A stretch of DNA of 64,000 nt. It comes from Calocera cornea HHB12733. Lineage: Eukaryota > Basidiomycota > Dacrymycetes > Dacrymycetales > Dacrymycetaceae. The position numbers and the translations under genes are program-made. This document shows, one piece after another, positions 29,761 through 41,924 of this stretch. The DNA is taken from positions 65,011 to 129,010 of the forward strand of contig KV424004.1 of the NCBI GenBank assembly GCA_001632435.1. The letters run 5' to 3'. The notes under the pieces are model-generated. The model was not told the DNA's origin, did no database searches, and saw only the letters and a list, made by a program, of their open reading frames with translations. Numbering within the stretch: the stretch's first letter is position 1; every line of letters begins with the position of its first letter.

Positions 29761-31807
29761 TTCTTCCGGCCTCCACCCCGTGCGCCGCCTCTCCCTCCCC
29801 GCCCGCCCCGGCCTCTTCCCCGACCCCGACCCCGCCCACCATCTTTTGTGAAGGGCACGAAGCCCAGCTTGTCCCTAGGCATCTCTTCGCTTCCCACGCT
29901 CGTGTCGACGGCGGCGATGCGCGGGACGAGGTAGGAGGGGATATGCTTCATATGCGCCTGGATGCGCTGCGGGTGCAGCGGCTTGTCGTGCCGCAGGTAG
30001 GCGAGGTCGAGGGGGTTGTCTTCGAAATGTGCCTGTGATCAGCTTCATCAGGGGTCTGCGCGCCTTGGGTCAGAATGCAGCGGAACGCACCTTGAGCTTC
30101 TCCGACTTGAGAATCTCCTCCTTGACCTCCTTGACCCTGGCCTCCCTGACCGCCGCGCGGGTCACAGCGCGCATGGCGTCCCCCGCACGATATCGGAAGG
30201 CGTCGACCTGCTTCTGCTCAAACTTCCACTCCTTGACGCCTCCACGATTACTCTGCTCCCTCTCGATCCGCCCGAAGACCGCCTCGTCCTCCTTCGCCCC
30301 CTCCAGGCTGACGACGCGGTTCTTCCCCCACTGCGCGAGGGGGACGACGAAGGAGATGGCCAGTCCGGTCTTGCCCGCGCGCGCCGTGCGCCCGATCCGG
30401 TGCGTGTAAGCGCGCGCGGTGGTGGGCAGGTCAAAGTTGATCACGCACGAAACGTCGACAAAGTCGATCCCGCGCGACACGCCGTATTCTTTGTCCGTGC
30501 GCGCTTTCGACTTGCGCTTCTTTTTGGGGGCGGGTGCGGCGCTGTCGGCGTCGCGTTTGCGCTTCAGCGTTTTTTCGGTGGTGTTGTTTTCTGCAGGTGC
30601 TTCGTCATCCGCAACGGGAGCGACCCCCTCCTCGCGTTGAGTAGAGAGCTCTGTTAACCATCAGCAGGAGCTTCTCAACAGAATCACCACACTCACCCTC
30701 CGTCACCTCCTCCTCCACGGTCACGCCCTGCTCCGCAGTCTCCTCCTCCTCGTCATCCCCCTCTTCAACGGCGCCACTCTCATCCGTCGCGACCACATAC
30801 TCATAAACGCCGCTATTGAACTCTTGCACGATATGGAATCTGCTGTTGAGCGGCAGCTCGGCGTTGAGCACGCAGGCGCGGATCGAGAACTGCTCGAGGA
30901 AGAGCTTGAGCCTGTAGCACCTGTCGGTAGAGTTGACGAAGATGATGCATTTCCCGCGGACGAGGCGCAGCTTGAGGATGACGTAGAGGAGGAGGAACTT
31001 GTCCTCCTCCGAGCACCAAACAGCGTACTGCGTCAGGGTGCTCGCCGCGTCGTCCGTGTCCTCGAGCGTGAGCACGGCCGGGTTGCGCAGGACGAGCCCA
31101 CGCAGCTGCTCCACGTCCCGCGTCATCGTCGCGCTCATGAGGAAGGCCTGGACGCCCCGGGGCAGGTACTCGCCCGCCAGTAGCCGGCGCACGTCCGCGT
31201 CGTGCCCGTAGGAGAGGATCAGGTCCGCTTCGTCGATCACGAGCGCTTCGAGGGATGCGAAGGTAAGGAAGTGCGAAGAGAGCGCAGAGAGCGCCTTGGA
31301 TGGCGTGGAGATGACTATGTCGGGCGTCTCGGTGAGGAGCGTCCTGCGCACCCCGTCTGTAAGTGTATGCAGAAGAGAGGAGTGGGGAAGGGCGTACTTG
31401 GACAGATGGGTCCCTGCAGCGATGTTAGCGACGACGACGTCGCCCTGGCAGAACTGCAGCACGCCCTCCAGAAACTTGTTGACCTGCTCCGCCAACTCCC
31501 GGGTCGGCACGAGCACCAGCCCGCGTGTGACATGCCCTTCCTGCGCCGCTCCAGCAGCGCGCTGAGCGGCCAGCACCCTCTGCACAAGCGGGAGGCAGTA
31601 GGCGGCGGTCTTGCCCGAGCCTGTGCGTGCGCGGGCGAGGATGTCGCGTCCTGAGAGGGCGAGGGGGATTGCGCGGGATTGGATGGGCGTTGGGCGGAGG
31701 AAGGAGAGGGCTGCGAGGGCGCGGAGGAGGCGGGGGTCGAGCGGCGGGGTGAGGGAGGAAAACGTCTCTCCCGAGGAGGAGGATGCTTCGGGATGGAGGT
31801 CTGTCAT
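29733..31807 (-). CDS. DBP9: DEAD-box ATP-dependent RNA helicase Dbp9 (DDX56 homologue)
   Basis: Nucleolar helicase needed for 60S ribosomal subunit assembly. Exons 30697-31807, 30091-30650 and 29733-30032 give 656 residues. From the N-terminus the motifs are PTPIQ (Q motif), ARTGSGKT (Walker A), [26 protein letters not shown] (DEAD box in the form typical of Dbp9), [28 protein letters not shown] and [13 protein letters not shown]. An acidic segment and a Lys/Arg-rich segment separate the motif IV region from motif V. The C-terminus is a Gly/Arg-rich tail ([14 protein letters not shown]). The start is the ATG at 31805-31807. It is divergent from ARG1 with a 382-base shared spacer. Confidence 0.95.
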
Positions 31808-32189
31808 CGTGCAGAGGGTATACAGTAGGGGGATGAGCAGAAACTGTTGAGCAGGATTGTCACGACTTTGACTGCAAATGCGCGTTGCGGCCCTCTCAAC
31901 TTTTTGCCCCCGCCTGCCCGGCACGCGGCAATACATGAGCATCACGTGGCCTCAAGGGTCTGGCCGGGCGGGTGCAGTTTTTCGGGCCTCCACGGCGTTG
32001 CATCGCACCGGGAGCGAGTAGGGCCCTGAGAAGCCACGGCGAAAAAATAGTTGGACGGTTCTTATCATCAGCAGGGCGTGACTTGGATTTGCATTCAGCA
32101 TCGTGCGACCTACTTCAACTGCACATCCTTGTTTCACCCCTCCTCACCCAACACCCTACACCGATCACTCAACAATACACGGAAATAAC
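31808..32189. promoter_or_regulatory. Divergent promoter region of DBP9 and ARG1
   Basis: The only sequence between two divergent start codons, so it should hold both promoters. A CATCACGTGGCC word (about 31938) contains a CACGTG E-box. I could not place start sites. Confidence 0.6.
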
Positions 32190-33627
32190 ATGGCTCCCGC
32201 TCAGTCAAAGGGCCGCGTCCTCCTCGCCTACTCCGGCGGGCTCGGTACGCCCTCCCACAGATAACATCCCCCTTAAGACACACTAACCCCCCACCCAATA
32301 GACACCTCCTGCATCCTCGCCTGGCTCCTCGAGCAAGGGTACGAAGTTGTGTGCTTCATGGCCGACGTCGGGCAGGAAGAGGACTTCGAGGCGGCGCGGA
32401 AGAAGGCGCTGGGCGTCGGCGCGCTCAAGTTCCACCTCGAGGACATGAAGCGCGAGTTTGTCGAGCAGCTCATCTACCCCGCCGTCCAGGCGAACGCTAT
32501 CTACGAGGGGGTGTATCTGCTGGGGACGAGCTTGGCCCGCCCGGTCATCGCCAGGGGGATGATCAGCGTCGCCGAGAAGGAGGGTTGCGAGTGCGTCCCT
32601 CTCCCGCTTGGCATGTGTTACAGAGGCTGACCCAGCCCAGCTACGTCTCCCACGGCTGCACCGGCAAGGGCAACGACCAAGTGCGGTTCGAGCTGGCGTT
32701 CTACGGGCTCAAACCCTCCATCAAGGTGATCGCGCCGTGGCGTATCCCCGAGTTCTACACGCGCTTCGCGGGCCGCTCGGCGCTCCTCGCGTACGCCGCC
32801 GAGAAGCGTATCCCCGTGGTGCAGACGGCGTCGAAGCCCTGGTCGACGGACGAGAACCTCTTCCACATCTCGTACGAGGCCGGCATCCTCGAAGACCCCA
32901 ACGTCACCCCGCCCGCGGACATGTGGAAGCTCACGACGGACCCGCTGCACGCGCCCGACGCACCCGAGCGGCTCACGATCGAGTTCAAGACCGGGCTGCC
33001 GGTCAAGGTCGCCACCGAGGGCGGCAAGACGTACACGGACAGCGTGGAGATCTTCGTCGCGCTCAACACGCTCGCGCGCAAGCACGGCGTAGGCCGCATC
33101 GACATTGTCGAGAACCGGTTCATCGGCGTAAAGTCCCGTGGGTGCTACGAGTCCCCCGCGGCGACGATCCTGCGCCGGGCGCACATGGACCTCGAGGGCC
33201 TCACGCTCGACCGCAACGTCCGCGCGCTCAGGGACCAGTTCGTCACCGTTCAGCTGTCCAACATCCTCTACAACGGATACTTCTTCTCCCCAGAACGCGA
33301 GTTCGTCACCTCCTGCCTCCCGGCCTCCCAGCGCACCGTCAACGGCACCGTCCGCCTCGCGCTCTACAAGGGAAACGTCATCGTCGAGGGCCGTTTCTCG
33401 GACGAGGTGCGTCCTACTTCTACCTGATATGTGCATGTACTGACCAGTCGCAGAAACTCTACGACGAGAAGGAGTCGTCGATGGACGAGCTCGGCGGCTT
33501 CGAGCCCACCGACACCTCCGGCTTCATCCGCATCGAGTCCATCCGCCTGCGCAAGTGGGGCGCCGCCAACATCCAGAAGGGCCAGGCCGGCACCGCCCCC
33601 GAGGACGTCTACGGCACCAGGGTGTAA
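32190..33627 (+). CDS. ARG1: Argininosuccinate synthase
   Basis: Joins citrulline and aspartate with ATP in arginine biosynthesis, in the cytosol. Exons 32190-32244, 32302-32590, 32641-33406 and 33454-33627 give 427 residues, normal for the family. The ATP-binding loop LAYSGGLDTS spans the first intron. Other family marks are [41 protein letters not shown] (just after the second intron), WSTDENLFH, and RGCYESPA near residue 290. The first residue after intron 2 is Asp where many homologues have another residue, set by the splice phase. It appears intact. Confidence 0.97.
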
Positions 33628-33835
33628 CCGCGCCGCTCGTTGTCGCACAAAAACGTCACCCCTCCAAGCTATTCTAGATAGTGTATGATACATTGCGCAT
33701 GCTCCGCCGCAGTTCCGCATAATGAATAGATTCTAATTCTGCACCGTGTGAAAGATGGAATGAAAGTGTATGGAATACAGTGGTGGGATATCACGATGGC
33801 GGTGAATGTACATTGCGATAATGCGAGTTTGCTTC

Positions 33836-36800
33836 CTAGTTTTCCAGGTTCCTCAACCGAAGCTCGACCAAGAACTCCTTGTCCCGAACAGATTGTACCC
33901 AGAGCCCAATGAGATCGAACAGTCGAATCAGGAGGAGGGTCTGACATAGCGTCATCACCCAGAAGGGATATATCAAGCGGTCTGGAAGCCATGTCAGAAA
34001 CCATAACCAGGTGGCTTGCAGAACTTACAAAGGACGACGGGATGTTCGCCGAAAAATCCAAGGCGAACGAGCGACCTCGCCAAGTACGCCGGAAGAACAT
34101 TCGCGCCGATACCGGTTATAATGAGGGGTACGATCACAGTCTTTGTCAACCTCCAGGCTTGTGGGTTAGCCCATCCGTTGGCGCGGGCCTACAATAGTGT
34201 GAGTTGATGCCAAACAGCATATCGGCCCGCATACCTCATCGATTATTTCCATCATGGGCGCGCGTCGCAGCCTGAGTAACCGCGCCGCAATCTGGCACAG
34301 GACCACACCAGATGCCCAATTTTCCACCACGTGGAAGACGGGTGTACGAAGTGGGTGCACGACAAACTTGACGGGAAGGATGACATGAAGTTCCAGTGCG
34401 ATACCGGCGAGCACCGGAAGGATGACGTAGAACGAGAACATTAGCCACGTCATCTTGAGCAGCCAGTTAAACCCTCTCATGGTACGATGCACCAAGACTG
34501 GGAGCGCGGAGAAGTTCGGCCGACGGGCGAATATGCGGTAGACGGTACGGCCAAGGTAGAAAGCGATGGCAAGAATGTGGAAACCGATCCCGTAAGAGTA
34601 TCCGTCATGGACTTCACGGCCAAGCACGCGGTCCAAGACGGCTCTTCCGGTAAGTAGGGGCAGCGAAATGAACACCACCACCCCGGCCATGCCAGACATC
34701 CATATCAGAGTGGTGAACAAGATGACTCGTCGACCAAAGTTTGGAGGCAGGTACACAACTGTGTAATCGTCTTCTGGATTGCGCCCGTGTAGTCTGGCCT
34801 CTTCGTCTTGTCGCTCCTGGCGATCACGAGCGGAAGCATCGATTGGTTCTTCGTTGCTGTCCAAAGGAATGACCACCCGTACACGAGGGACCAGCATGAT
34901 TTGATCGTTAGCGGGTACGCGGAATAGACCGCCATCGGGCTCGAGAACAACATCGGCGTCGGTTCGCCCCAGGAAGAAGCTGAAGGGGCGTGCAAACTCT
35001 TCTTCAGGGTGACGCTCGCCGAACATGTACGAGGTCAGCCTGAGCCGGGCGGACAGGTTCTTCCACAGCCTCGTGGCCAAGTCTTTCACGTAACGGCGGA
35101 GGCGAAGTTGCTTTACGGTTGCAGGCACGACGATGTGCACAAACAATAAGTCGATCGGCACTTCTGAGAGCGGTTCGCTGTCGAGGGGTCAGTATGGGCA
35201 AGTGGACGATTCCGAGATGTAACGCACTGCATATTCCATCGCAGCGGCAGGAAGCCCTGGAACGGACGGAAATGCCGCATGAACCAGATTACACTGCCAA
35301 TTCCCGCAAAGACCACGAAGCAGTACATGAGCGCACTAGTCAGCAACTTTCGCAGTTGTGACGCTGCCGGTCGACCCAATATGTCCTGAATTGGAGAGTA
35401 CTGTGGGTCTTGCGGATCCTTCAAAAACCAGAGTGCCCCTGGCCGCATAATTTTCCTGCAACCATCCAGCAACATGGCAAACTGGAACATGACTGTTATA
35501 CAACATAAGCGGTGTATAAGTCAAGATCTGAGGATGACCTACACATGGTGCCCAGAGTCCAGTGGATGAATGTTGAGGTGATCGGCGCGTAGACCGCAAA
35601 AGCGACTCGCCTAATGATTGTAGCTTCAGGGAAGAGGGGCATTGCACACAGATCCAGCACAATGCCGCAACCTAGCGGGAAGAGAAGGAGTTCGATGACG
35701 ATGAAGAACGCCACCTACAACTAAATTAGAATGGAAAGAAACAGGAACTACGCGCTTCATACCTTTACGACCAAGAGCTGTTGATGGACGGTACTACGTA
35801 GCGTCCTTGCAAAGCCCTTGATTCGCTCCTGCTTGACACTCTGCATCCATATACCGAGACCGATGGCAATGATAGAATAGCCCAAGGTGATGGCAAACGT
35901 TCGGCTGAGGGCGGAATCCTTCTCGATGAAGCGCCTGAATTCCTTGTTGTAGGAGGACCGGAGCTCTCCTAGACGAGGCTTGACGTGGCGCACAAAGGCC
36001 CCGATCGTCGCGAAGCTTTCCTCGGCCGATGGATGGGCATCAAATGCAGAATCAAAGTAGGAAATAGCCGAAGCAGAGTAGGACTGGATCGTGGCATTCA
36101 GCCGCGGCCATACGACATTCTTGAGCAAAGACGGTGCCCCAGTGACAGGTGCTCGTCGTGGGAACACAGTTCGAGCACCCCTGACGCAGATCCTCCACAA
36201 CCCTATAGCCACTGCTCGTATCGGAGGAGGAGCAAGGACACGAGCAAGGGCGACGAAGATGGAGCGAAGGACCATCGCGATGAGGTCTACCACAGGATCC
36301 GTGAACAGACGTATGAGCTTTATGGGCAAGTTGATGATGAGGAGGGCACGGCGATGGTCGAGCTGATACATTAGATTAGCTCACGGCATGCAACATTTTT
36401 CAATAGAACTTACGGAGAGCAGTGCAGCCGATTTGCCGATGATGAACGGCAGGAAGACTGCCGCGCCGATGAACAGGTCCAATATGCACATCATCAGGGC
36501 AACATTCTGGAAAAGTTGGTGGATGGGTCCACGCATGCCCACAGCCTCCAGCGCCCCATCCATATCGTCATCGCCCATTCCTTCTCTGCCATCTCCATCC
36601 GCAGCAGCGGCAAGGTCACCAACGTCGTTGTTGATGACAATGAGAGCTTGTGGCTCGTCCTCAACAGCTCGAGGCGGTGCTGGAGCAGGAGGAGGGGCAG
36701 GAGCCGGAGCAGGTGGCTCATCAACAGGATTGGCGACGTTGACAGTCAGGTCACGATTGGGCGGGATCAGCAAGCCAGGCTCCACTGCCTGTCCACCATT

Positions 36801-38947
36801 GACAATTCTCGTTGGTGCGTCATTGGCAGAGAAATCTGTCTCTTCGACATCACCGAAATAGTCCATATCCTCCGGCGCTCGGTAATACGCACGTCCGGGA
36901 CTGTCTCCAACACGCTTCTTCCCAGTTGAGCTGATTGATCCTGACGGAGTTACATCTTCGCTGTGCCGATGTCCGGGTCGTGGAACTGGTGTGGGTAATG
37001 AAGGTGGTAGTGCCGGACGGCGGGGAGATGCTCGATTAGGAGAGAGAAGGGATGGTGACGAAATCTGTGTAGGAGCTGTAGGGGGCATGTCGAGAATGAT
37101 GCGCGGGGGTGGTGCAGCCCTTTCTTTGCCTTTCTCCTGGGGTGATGGGTCGGTCTGTATCACGGCGGGTATCCTTGTCTGATCGGCACTGTCTGTTTCA
37201 TGTTCATCATCGGAATCACTGCTGTTGAACAGCTGCTTGGGACTCCTCCAAGGCGTGGGAGGACGCCTGCCAGCCATGCGGCGCGGGCGATCGGGAAAAT
37301 CCTCCGCGTTAGGCTGCCTGATACGTAGTGAATCTCGCCGCTCCCTCGCAAAAGATTCTTCCGTCGAGTCATCGCCATCTTCTCTGGTCCTCTTGATGCC
37401 TCGGTTTGGAGTATCAGAAAGAGAACCACTGACATCGGCTGCAGTTATTGTCTTGCGCCTCTTCACTTTCGGCCTGCCGTCGATGAGAACGCTAGACCAG
37501 ACGCTGGAAGTCGACGCCTCCCGTAGCGAACTAGAAGACGACACGGATGCGCGGCGCTTCAACGGCGACGAAGTGCCACCCTCTTCCTCAGCAACCTGCC
37601 AGTCGGAGGTTTCTGGCGAGTGCGACGGCAGACTGATCACTTCTGCAGGCGAGCTGTTGCTTGGCCCAGCTTCCACGTGCTCGAACGAGTACTCGGATAC
37701 GGTTGCCTGACTGGTAGATGCCGGCACCAGACTTGGCATTTCCTCCCAAGGGTGCTCTTCAGATTCAGAGTCCTCGATCATTCCTTGCGGCACAAGATAG
37801 CCACCGTCTTGCGGAGGGGCAGAGTCATCATCGAGAGGGAAGTATGTACCCAGCTCTGCCGGCTCAGGCTGTCTCGCCTCCGTTTCCAAAGAATCGAAGG
37901 GCGGCATGTCATCGGCAGGCACTTCTTCGCCAGTCTCAGTCGGCTGTTCGCGTTCATCCACCCCGACATTGTGTCCCAGCTGTGGCTCTACCTGTTCTGG
38001 TATCGGTTCCATAACAGTAGGCACCCCAACAAACTGGGGTTCTGCGAGCTCTGCAACATCGATAGGCGCAGGGTGGAGTGGCGGAACGACATCCTCGAAA
38101 ACGATATGCTGGCGGGCTGCCTCGACGTGTTCGGCCTCTTCAACTTGCTGATCGCCTTCCGCAAGGGCCAAGTTCTCGGCTGGTGCGTTCTGGAAGATCC
38201 ACTCTCGGAGGAGGAATAGCGAGAGAAAGAGGAGTACGATGACGGATGTGATGATCTGGCCCGTGAAGATATCGGACGACAGCGTCCGAACTACCGGGTG
38301 AAGGCTCTTCTTCGGCAGAACGATCGACGTGCCGTTCAAAGCTTCCGTGGCATTGACGATAATTGTGCTGGTGAGATTCAAGAGCGGCGGCTGACGTCCA
38401 GCAACAAACCAAGACCTGTGATACCATGTCAGCATATGCAATATATGCGGCTACGAACAAACGCACAGCGCATCTCCACTCCAAAAGAAGAACCTCCATG
38501 TCCACACTGTGGAATACGGCAACATCGCCAGCCATACGATCCCAACAAGTGCACCTCTCAAAGCAAGAAGACCGACAGTCGACAGTTGCAGTGAGAAGCG
38601 TCGCAGGAATAGAATCAGGGGTAGTCGCCGTGGCATCTTTGGATCGTACACTGAACGAGCGGTCAGTGGAAGTGGCACGTGCACAGGAAGCAGCGCACCT
38701 TTAGTGAATGCAAACTTGTGCTTGCATACATCGCATGTCGTCTTCTTGGAGTGTACGAGCCACATCGCCAGACAGTCCTGGTGGATGTACCTGATGGTGC
38801 CTGAGCACTTGCAGGGATGGAACAGCGGCTGGCTGGCATCTCCGGGTGCAGCACATATCCTACAGACATCCTCGTCTACAGCGATAAGTCAGTAATGTGC
38901 TACTACTTGTGAACATACTAGTGCGTACCTGGATCGATGTCCATCAT
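33836..38947 (-). CDS. SSM4: ER membrane RING-CH ubiquitin ligase Doa10 (TEB4/MARCH6 type)
   Basis: Ubiquitin ligase of the ER and inner nuclear membrane acting in ER-associated degradation. Ten exons (38929-38947, 38699-38875, 38467-38650, 36414-38415, 35763-36362, 35543-35714, 35228-35492, 34235-35177, 34029-34188, 33836-33981) sum to 1,555 residues. The RING-CH domain is at the extreme N-terminus: CRICAAPGD, then CKCSGTIRYIHQDCL and CDVCKHKFAF. Many hydrophobic segments follow. The family-specific TEB4/Doa10 domain is seen as DGCRKIMRPGALWFLKDPQD. Between the second and third membrane parts is an acidic, Ser/Pro-rich cytosolic insert of about 500 residues (about 36.6-38.1 kb). The short C-terminal tail ends LVELRLRNLEN. 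It is convergent with ARG1 and divergent from the Y14 gene. Confidence 0.94.
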
Positions 38948-39317
38948 GGTCGTACGAGGGGCGCGGCGCTGAGGTAATGTGCCTACGAGTCAATACGACC
39001 CGACGCCACGAAGTCGTGGTCCAAGTAAGCTATGCCCAAGAGCTGGCTCGCAGATCCTTCTTCCTAGTGGATATAGAGGGGTGGGAGGTCGAACTAGGTG
39101 TGCAGCAGTGGGACGACCGCCGTCACGCCAAACCAGGTGCAGGCACTGACTACGAGCGCACAGGCTGCGCCCAATCAGGGATCGCGCGATCAGACTCACG
39201 CGCCTCTCGGGTGGGTGGCGAGCCACACGGAAGCAATCGTACCTGCTTGAGCCTTTTGGCGCAACGCTGCTCCTTTGCTGAACGACTGCCAAGCCTAACC
39301 TGTTTCTTTGAACCACC
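38948..39317. promoter_or_regulatory. Divergent promoter region of SSM4 and the Y14 gene
   Basis: A 370-base spacer between two divergent ATG codons. No clear TATA box is seen. Confidence 0.55.
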
Positions 39318-40055
39318 ATGTCCGACCACGATGATGAGATGCTGCTTGATGACGGTGAGCGCAGCTGCCGAGCTATGTGACCGCGGATACTGACTATGGT
39401 TCTCAGACCCTGGCAACATCACACGGAGAGGACGTGGCTTCCGTGGTGGTACGCGTACTTCCACAACTTTTGGCTGGATCATTTCTGAGCCAACTTAGCA
39501 GGTACCTCTAGCGAGCTACACCGCGCCGAGCAACAGTTCGACAAGCTAGATGTGGGCACTGGGCGAGATGGTGATACTGGCAAGGCAGCACGATGTAAGT
39601 ACCGTGTTTCATTCGTTCATGGATTACGTATTCACCCGGCCCGCAGCTATAGAAGGATGGATCGTCTTTGTCACTGGTGTGCATGAGGAGGCGTCGGAGG
39701 AGGATCTGCAGGACAAGTTTGCAGACTTTGGCGAAATCAAGAACCTGCATTTGAATCTGGATCGACGAACGGGTTTCGTGAAGGCGCGCCCTTTTCCCAC
39801 AAGCTCAAGTATTTTTACTAATGCTCTACTCTGCACTCACAGGGATATGCACTGGTCGAATACGAGACATACCCCGAGGCGAAGGCCGCCATCGACGCTT
39901 GCAACGGGTCGACATTACTGGAGCAAGAGATCCACTGCGACTTTGCCTTCGTGAGGGAGCCACCGAACGCGCATAGAGGCCCCATGCGAGGCGGTCGGGG
40001 TGGTGGGGGAGGTGCTCCTCGTCAACGTGGCCGGAGTGTGAGCCCAGGCCGATGA
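39318..40055 (+). CDS. RBM8A: Exon junction complex protein Y14 (RBM8A)
   Basis: Forms a dimer with Mago in the exon junction complex, acting on spliced mRNA. Exons 39318-39354, 39407-39448, 39502-39594, 39647-39783 and 39843-40055 give 173 residues. It has an acidic start ([10 protein letters not shown]), one RNA-recognition motif with [48 protein letters not shown] sequence split by the last intron, and a Gly/Arg-rich tail ending SVSPGR. The last intron (39784-39842) must be a GC-AG intron, because the family sequence FVKGYAL requires the break after AAG and the next bases are GC. It looks intact; this gene is retained in intron-rich fungi and lost in budding yeast. Confidence 0.94.
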
Positions 40056-40387
40056 AAACGCATCTTCCTACCGCAGATCGCGACGGGATCGTTGGCGCAC
40101 GCTCCGGCTGTGCCGTTGGTCTTCATACCGTTGCTTGGGCCGATGTACTCGTGTAAATTATTTAATGAGAACGGTTCCTGTCTCAGCAACAGTGCTGAAT
40201 GCCCCGCACAGACGCTCAAGCCAACCCCCCAAAGATCGCGGGTGTGGCAAGACTTGGTTCAAAGGACGGCCACGGAAGCAAACACTACACGCGACTTCGC
40301 GTCCCTATACGGCGCCCTCCCTCACACGCTCCTTCCACCACCCACTCTTTCCCCTTTCCTCTGTTTGCCGCTCCCTCGTCATCAGAC
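40056..40387. promoter_or_regulatory. Spacer between the Y14 and HP1-like genes
   Basis: A 332-base spacer between two genes on the same strand. A pyrimidine-rich run near 40330-40370 lies just upstream of the ATG, as is common in fungal leaders. Confidence 0.45.
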
Positions 40388-41659
40388 ATGGCACGCTCTC
40401 GCTCGGAAGAGCATGATGACGTGGTTGCAGACTCTGAGGAGGAAGCACGCTCCCATCCTCAGCCCCAGCCCCAGCCTGCCAAAAAGACGGTGCGCCCGTC
40501 GGAAGACGAGGAGATGGCAGACGCGGACGAGGAGGAGGGCGAAGGGGACAGCGAGGAAGGGGAGTCGGAGTACGAGATCGAGGCAATCCTCGGTCACAAG
40601 ATGGGAATGTTCACTCCGGTACGCGTCCAGTTCCGGCCGTTGTGGGCTTCTCGTGGCTAACGTGCCTTGAAGGGGGAATACGCGTACTACGTGTCGTGGA
40701 AAGGCTATCCCGCGGAAGAGAACAGCTGGGTCTCCCAGGACGACGCGGGGTATGATGGCATCTACATCTGTGGTGATGTTTAACCTTGACACTGGTTGTA
40801 GGAATGCGATGGAGCTGATCACGGAATACTGGAAGACGCGTCCCAAGAGGGAGGTTCCCCAAAAGTCTAGCAGCGCCAAGAAACGGGGCTCTAGTGTCAG
40901 CAAGCGGGACTCCAGTGTCAGCAAACGGGACTCCAGTGTCAGCAAGCGAGAGGCTAGTGTCAAGAGAGAATCCTCTGCTGGGCGAGGCCGCAAGTCCAGT
41001 ATGTTCTGCGTGCTGCTCCGTTGACAATGTCTGAGCGTTCGAACAGCCACAAGGATTGCCAGCGATGATTCCGATATTGAAGTTCTGGACAAGGGTGAGG
41101 AGAAAACGTCTGTGACCAGGCGCCGTTCTGTTGTTACCTCTCCGAAGACTACGGGCACTGCTGCCTCGGTGAACGATGTGGTCAGCGATGATGACGACAA
41201 ACTGGTGAAGAAGGCAAAGGCAAACGGCAAGTTGATCAGGAGTGCCAAGAAGGCCAAAGAGGAGAAGGAGGACGAGGAGAGCGAGACACATGTTGGAACC
41301 GCTGTCGATGCGGATGACGATTACCCTGCTCTTCCCGACATGTCGCCCTACATGCATCAATTGAACTGGGAGCAGCTGGTTACTAGTGTCGACACAATAG
41401 AGCAACATGGAGACGGCACTCTCAGGGTGTTCCTTACACTGTGAGCGATATTACATCTCATCGTGCCCGGTGTCGCTGATATCAGAATCCCAGCGATAAT
41501 GGCCAGAGATCTTCCCACGACATGTCGGTGGTACGACAGCGTTGTCCGCAGAAGGTGCGTGTTTCATCGGCCTGTCATGAACTTTGAGCCTTACATACCT
41601 TTTTGCAGCTTATCACCTTTTTCGAGGGGCATCTCCGTTGGAGGCAGCCTCGCGCATGA
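40388..41659 (+). CDS. HP1-like chromodomain and chromoshadow protein
   Basis: A heterochromatin protein of the HP1/Swi6 type, expected to bind methylated histone H3 lysine 9. Exons 40388-40618, 40673-40749, 40802-40998, 41047-41440, 41494-41554 and 41609-41659 sum to 336 residues. An acidic N-terminus precedes the chromodomain (YEIEAILGHKMG, YYVSWKGYPAEENSWVSQDD, ELITEYWKTR), which keeps the aromatic cage residues Tyr and Trp. A Ser/Lys/Arg-rich hinge has tandem SVSKRDS repeats. The chromoshadow domain (WEQLVTSVDTIE, LRVFLTL, then RCPQKLITFFEGHLRW) is assembled only after the last two small exons are joined. The product ends shortly after. Confidence 0.92.
40880..40965 (+). repeat. 21-base coding minisatellite in the HP1-like hinge
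   Basis: About three and a half copies of a 21-base unit encoding SSVSKRD or a near variant (GSSVSKRDSSVSKRDSSVSK). Copies are almost identical, so their number is likely to vary between strains. Confidence 0.85.
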
Positions 41660-41924
41660 TAGTGTGTCCCTGAACACAGGGCATGTGCGAGTCATAGTGA
41701 AGGCTCCGTTTCCTCTTTGATACAATGTAGCTCGATGTTTCTCCGATTGCTCACTCGTGTTGCGACACTATTCACTTCATGGGATTCCGTCATGTTATGA
41801 TACAAATTCGACTAGGGTATTGACAAAAAGGAGGGGAGGACGTGAAGGTCATTACATACGAAGGGGGCCGGATCGGGAACGTGACATCCATCGATCCAGC
41901 AAACGAAGTTAGACGTAAGGTCAT
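41660..41924. other. Convergent 3' spacer
   Basis: Lies between the ends of the HP1-like gene (plus) and the large alanine-rich gene (minus). No gene is seen. Confidence 0.5.

Noticed and set aside
32618..33436. A 272-codon minus-strand frame and a 339-codon plus-strand alternative frame over ARG1
   Set aside because: Both are shadows of the argininosuccinate synthase exon; the plus alternative is Arg/His-rich nonsense.
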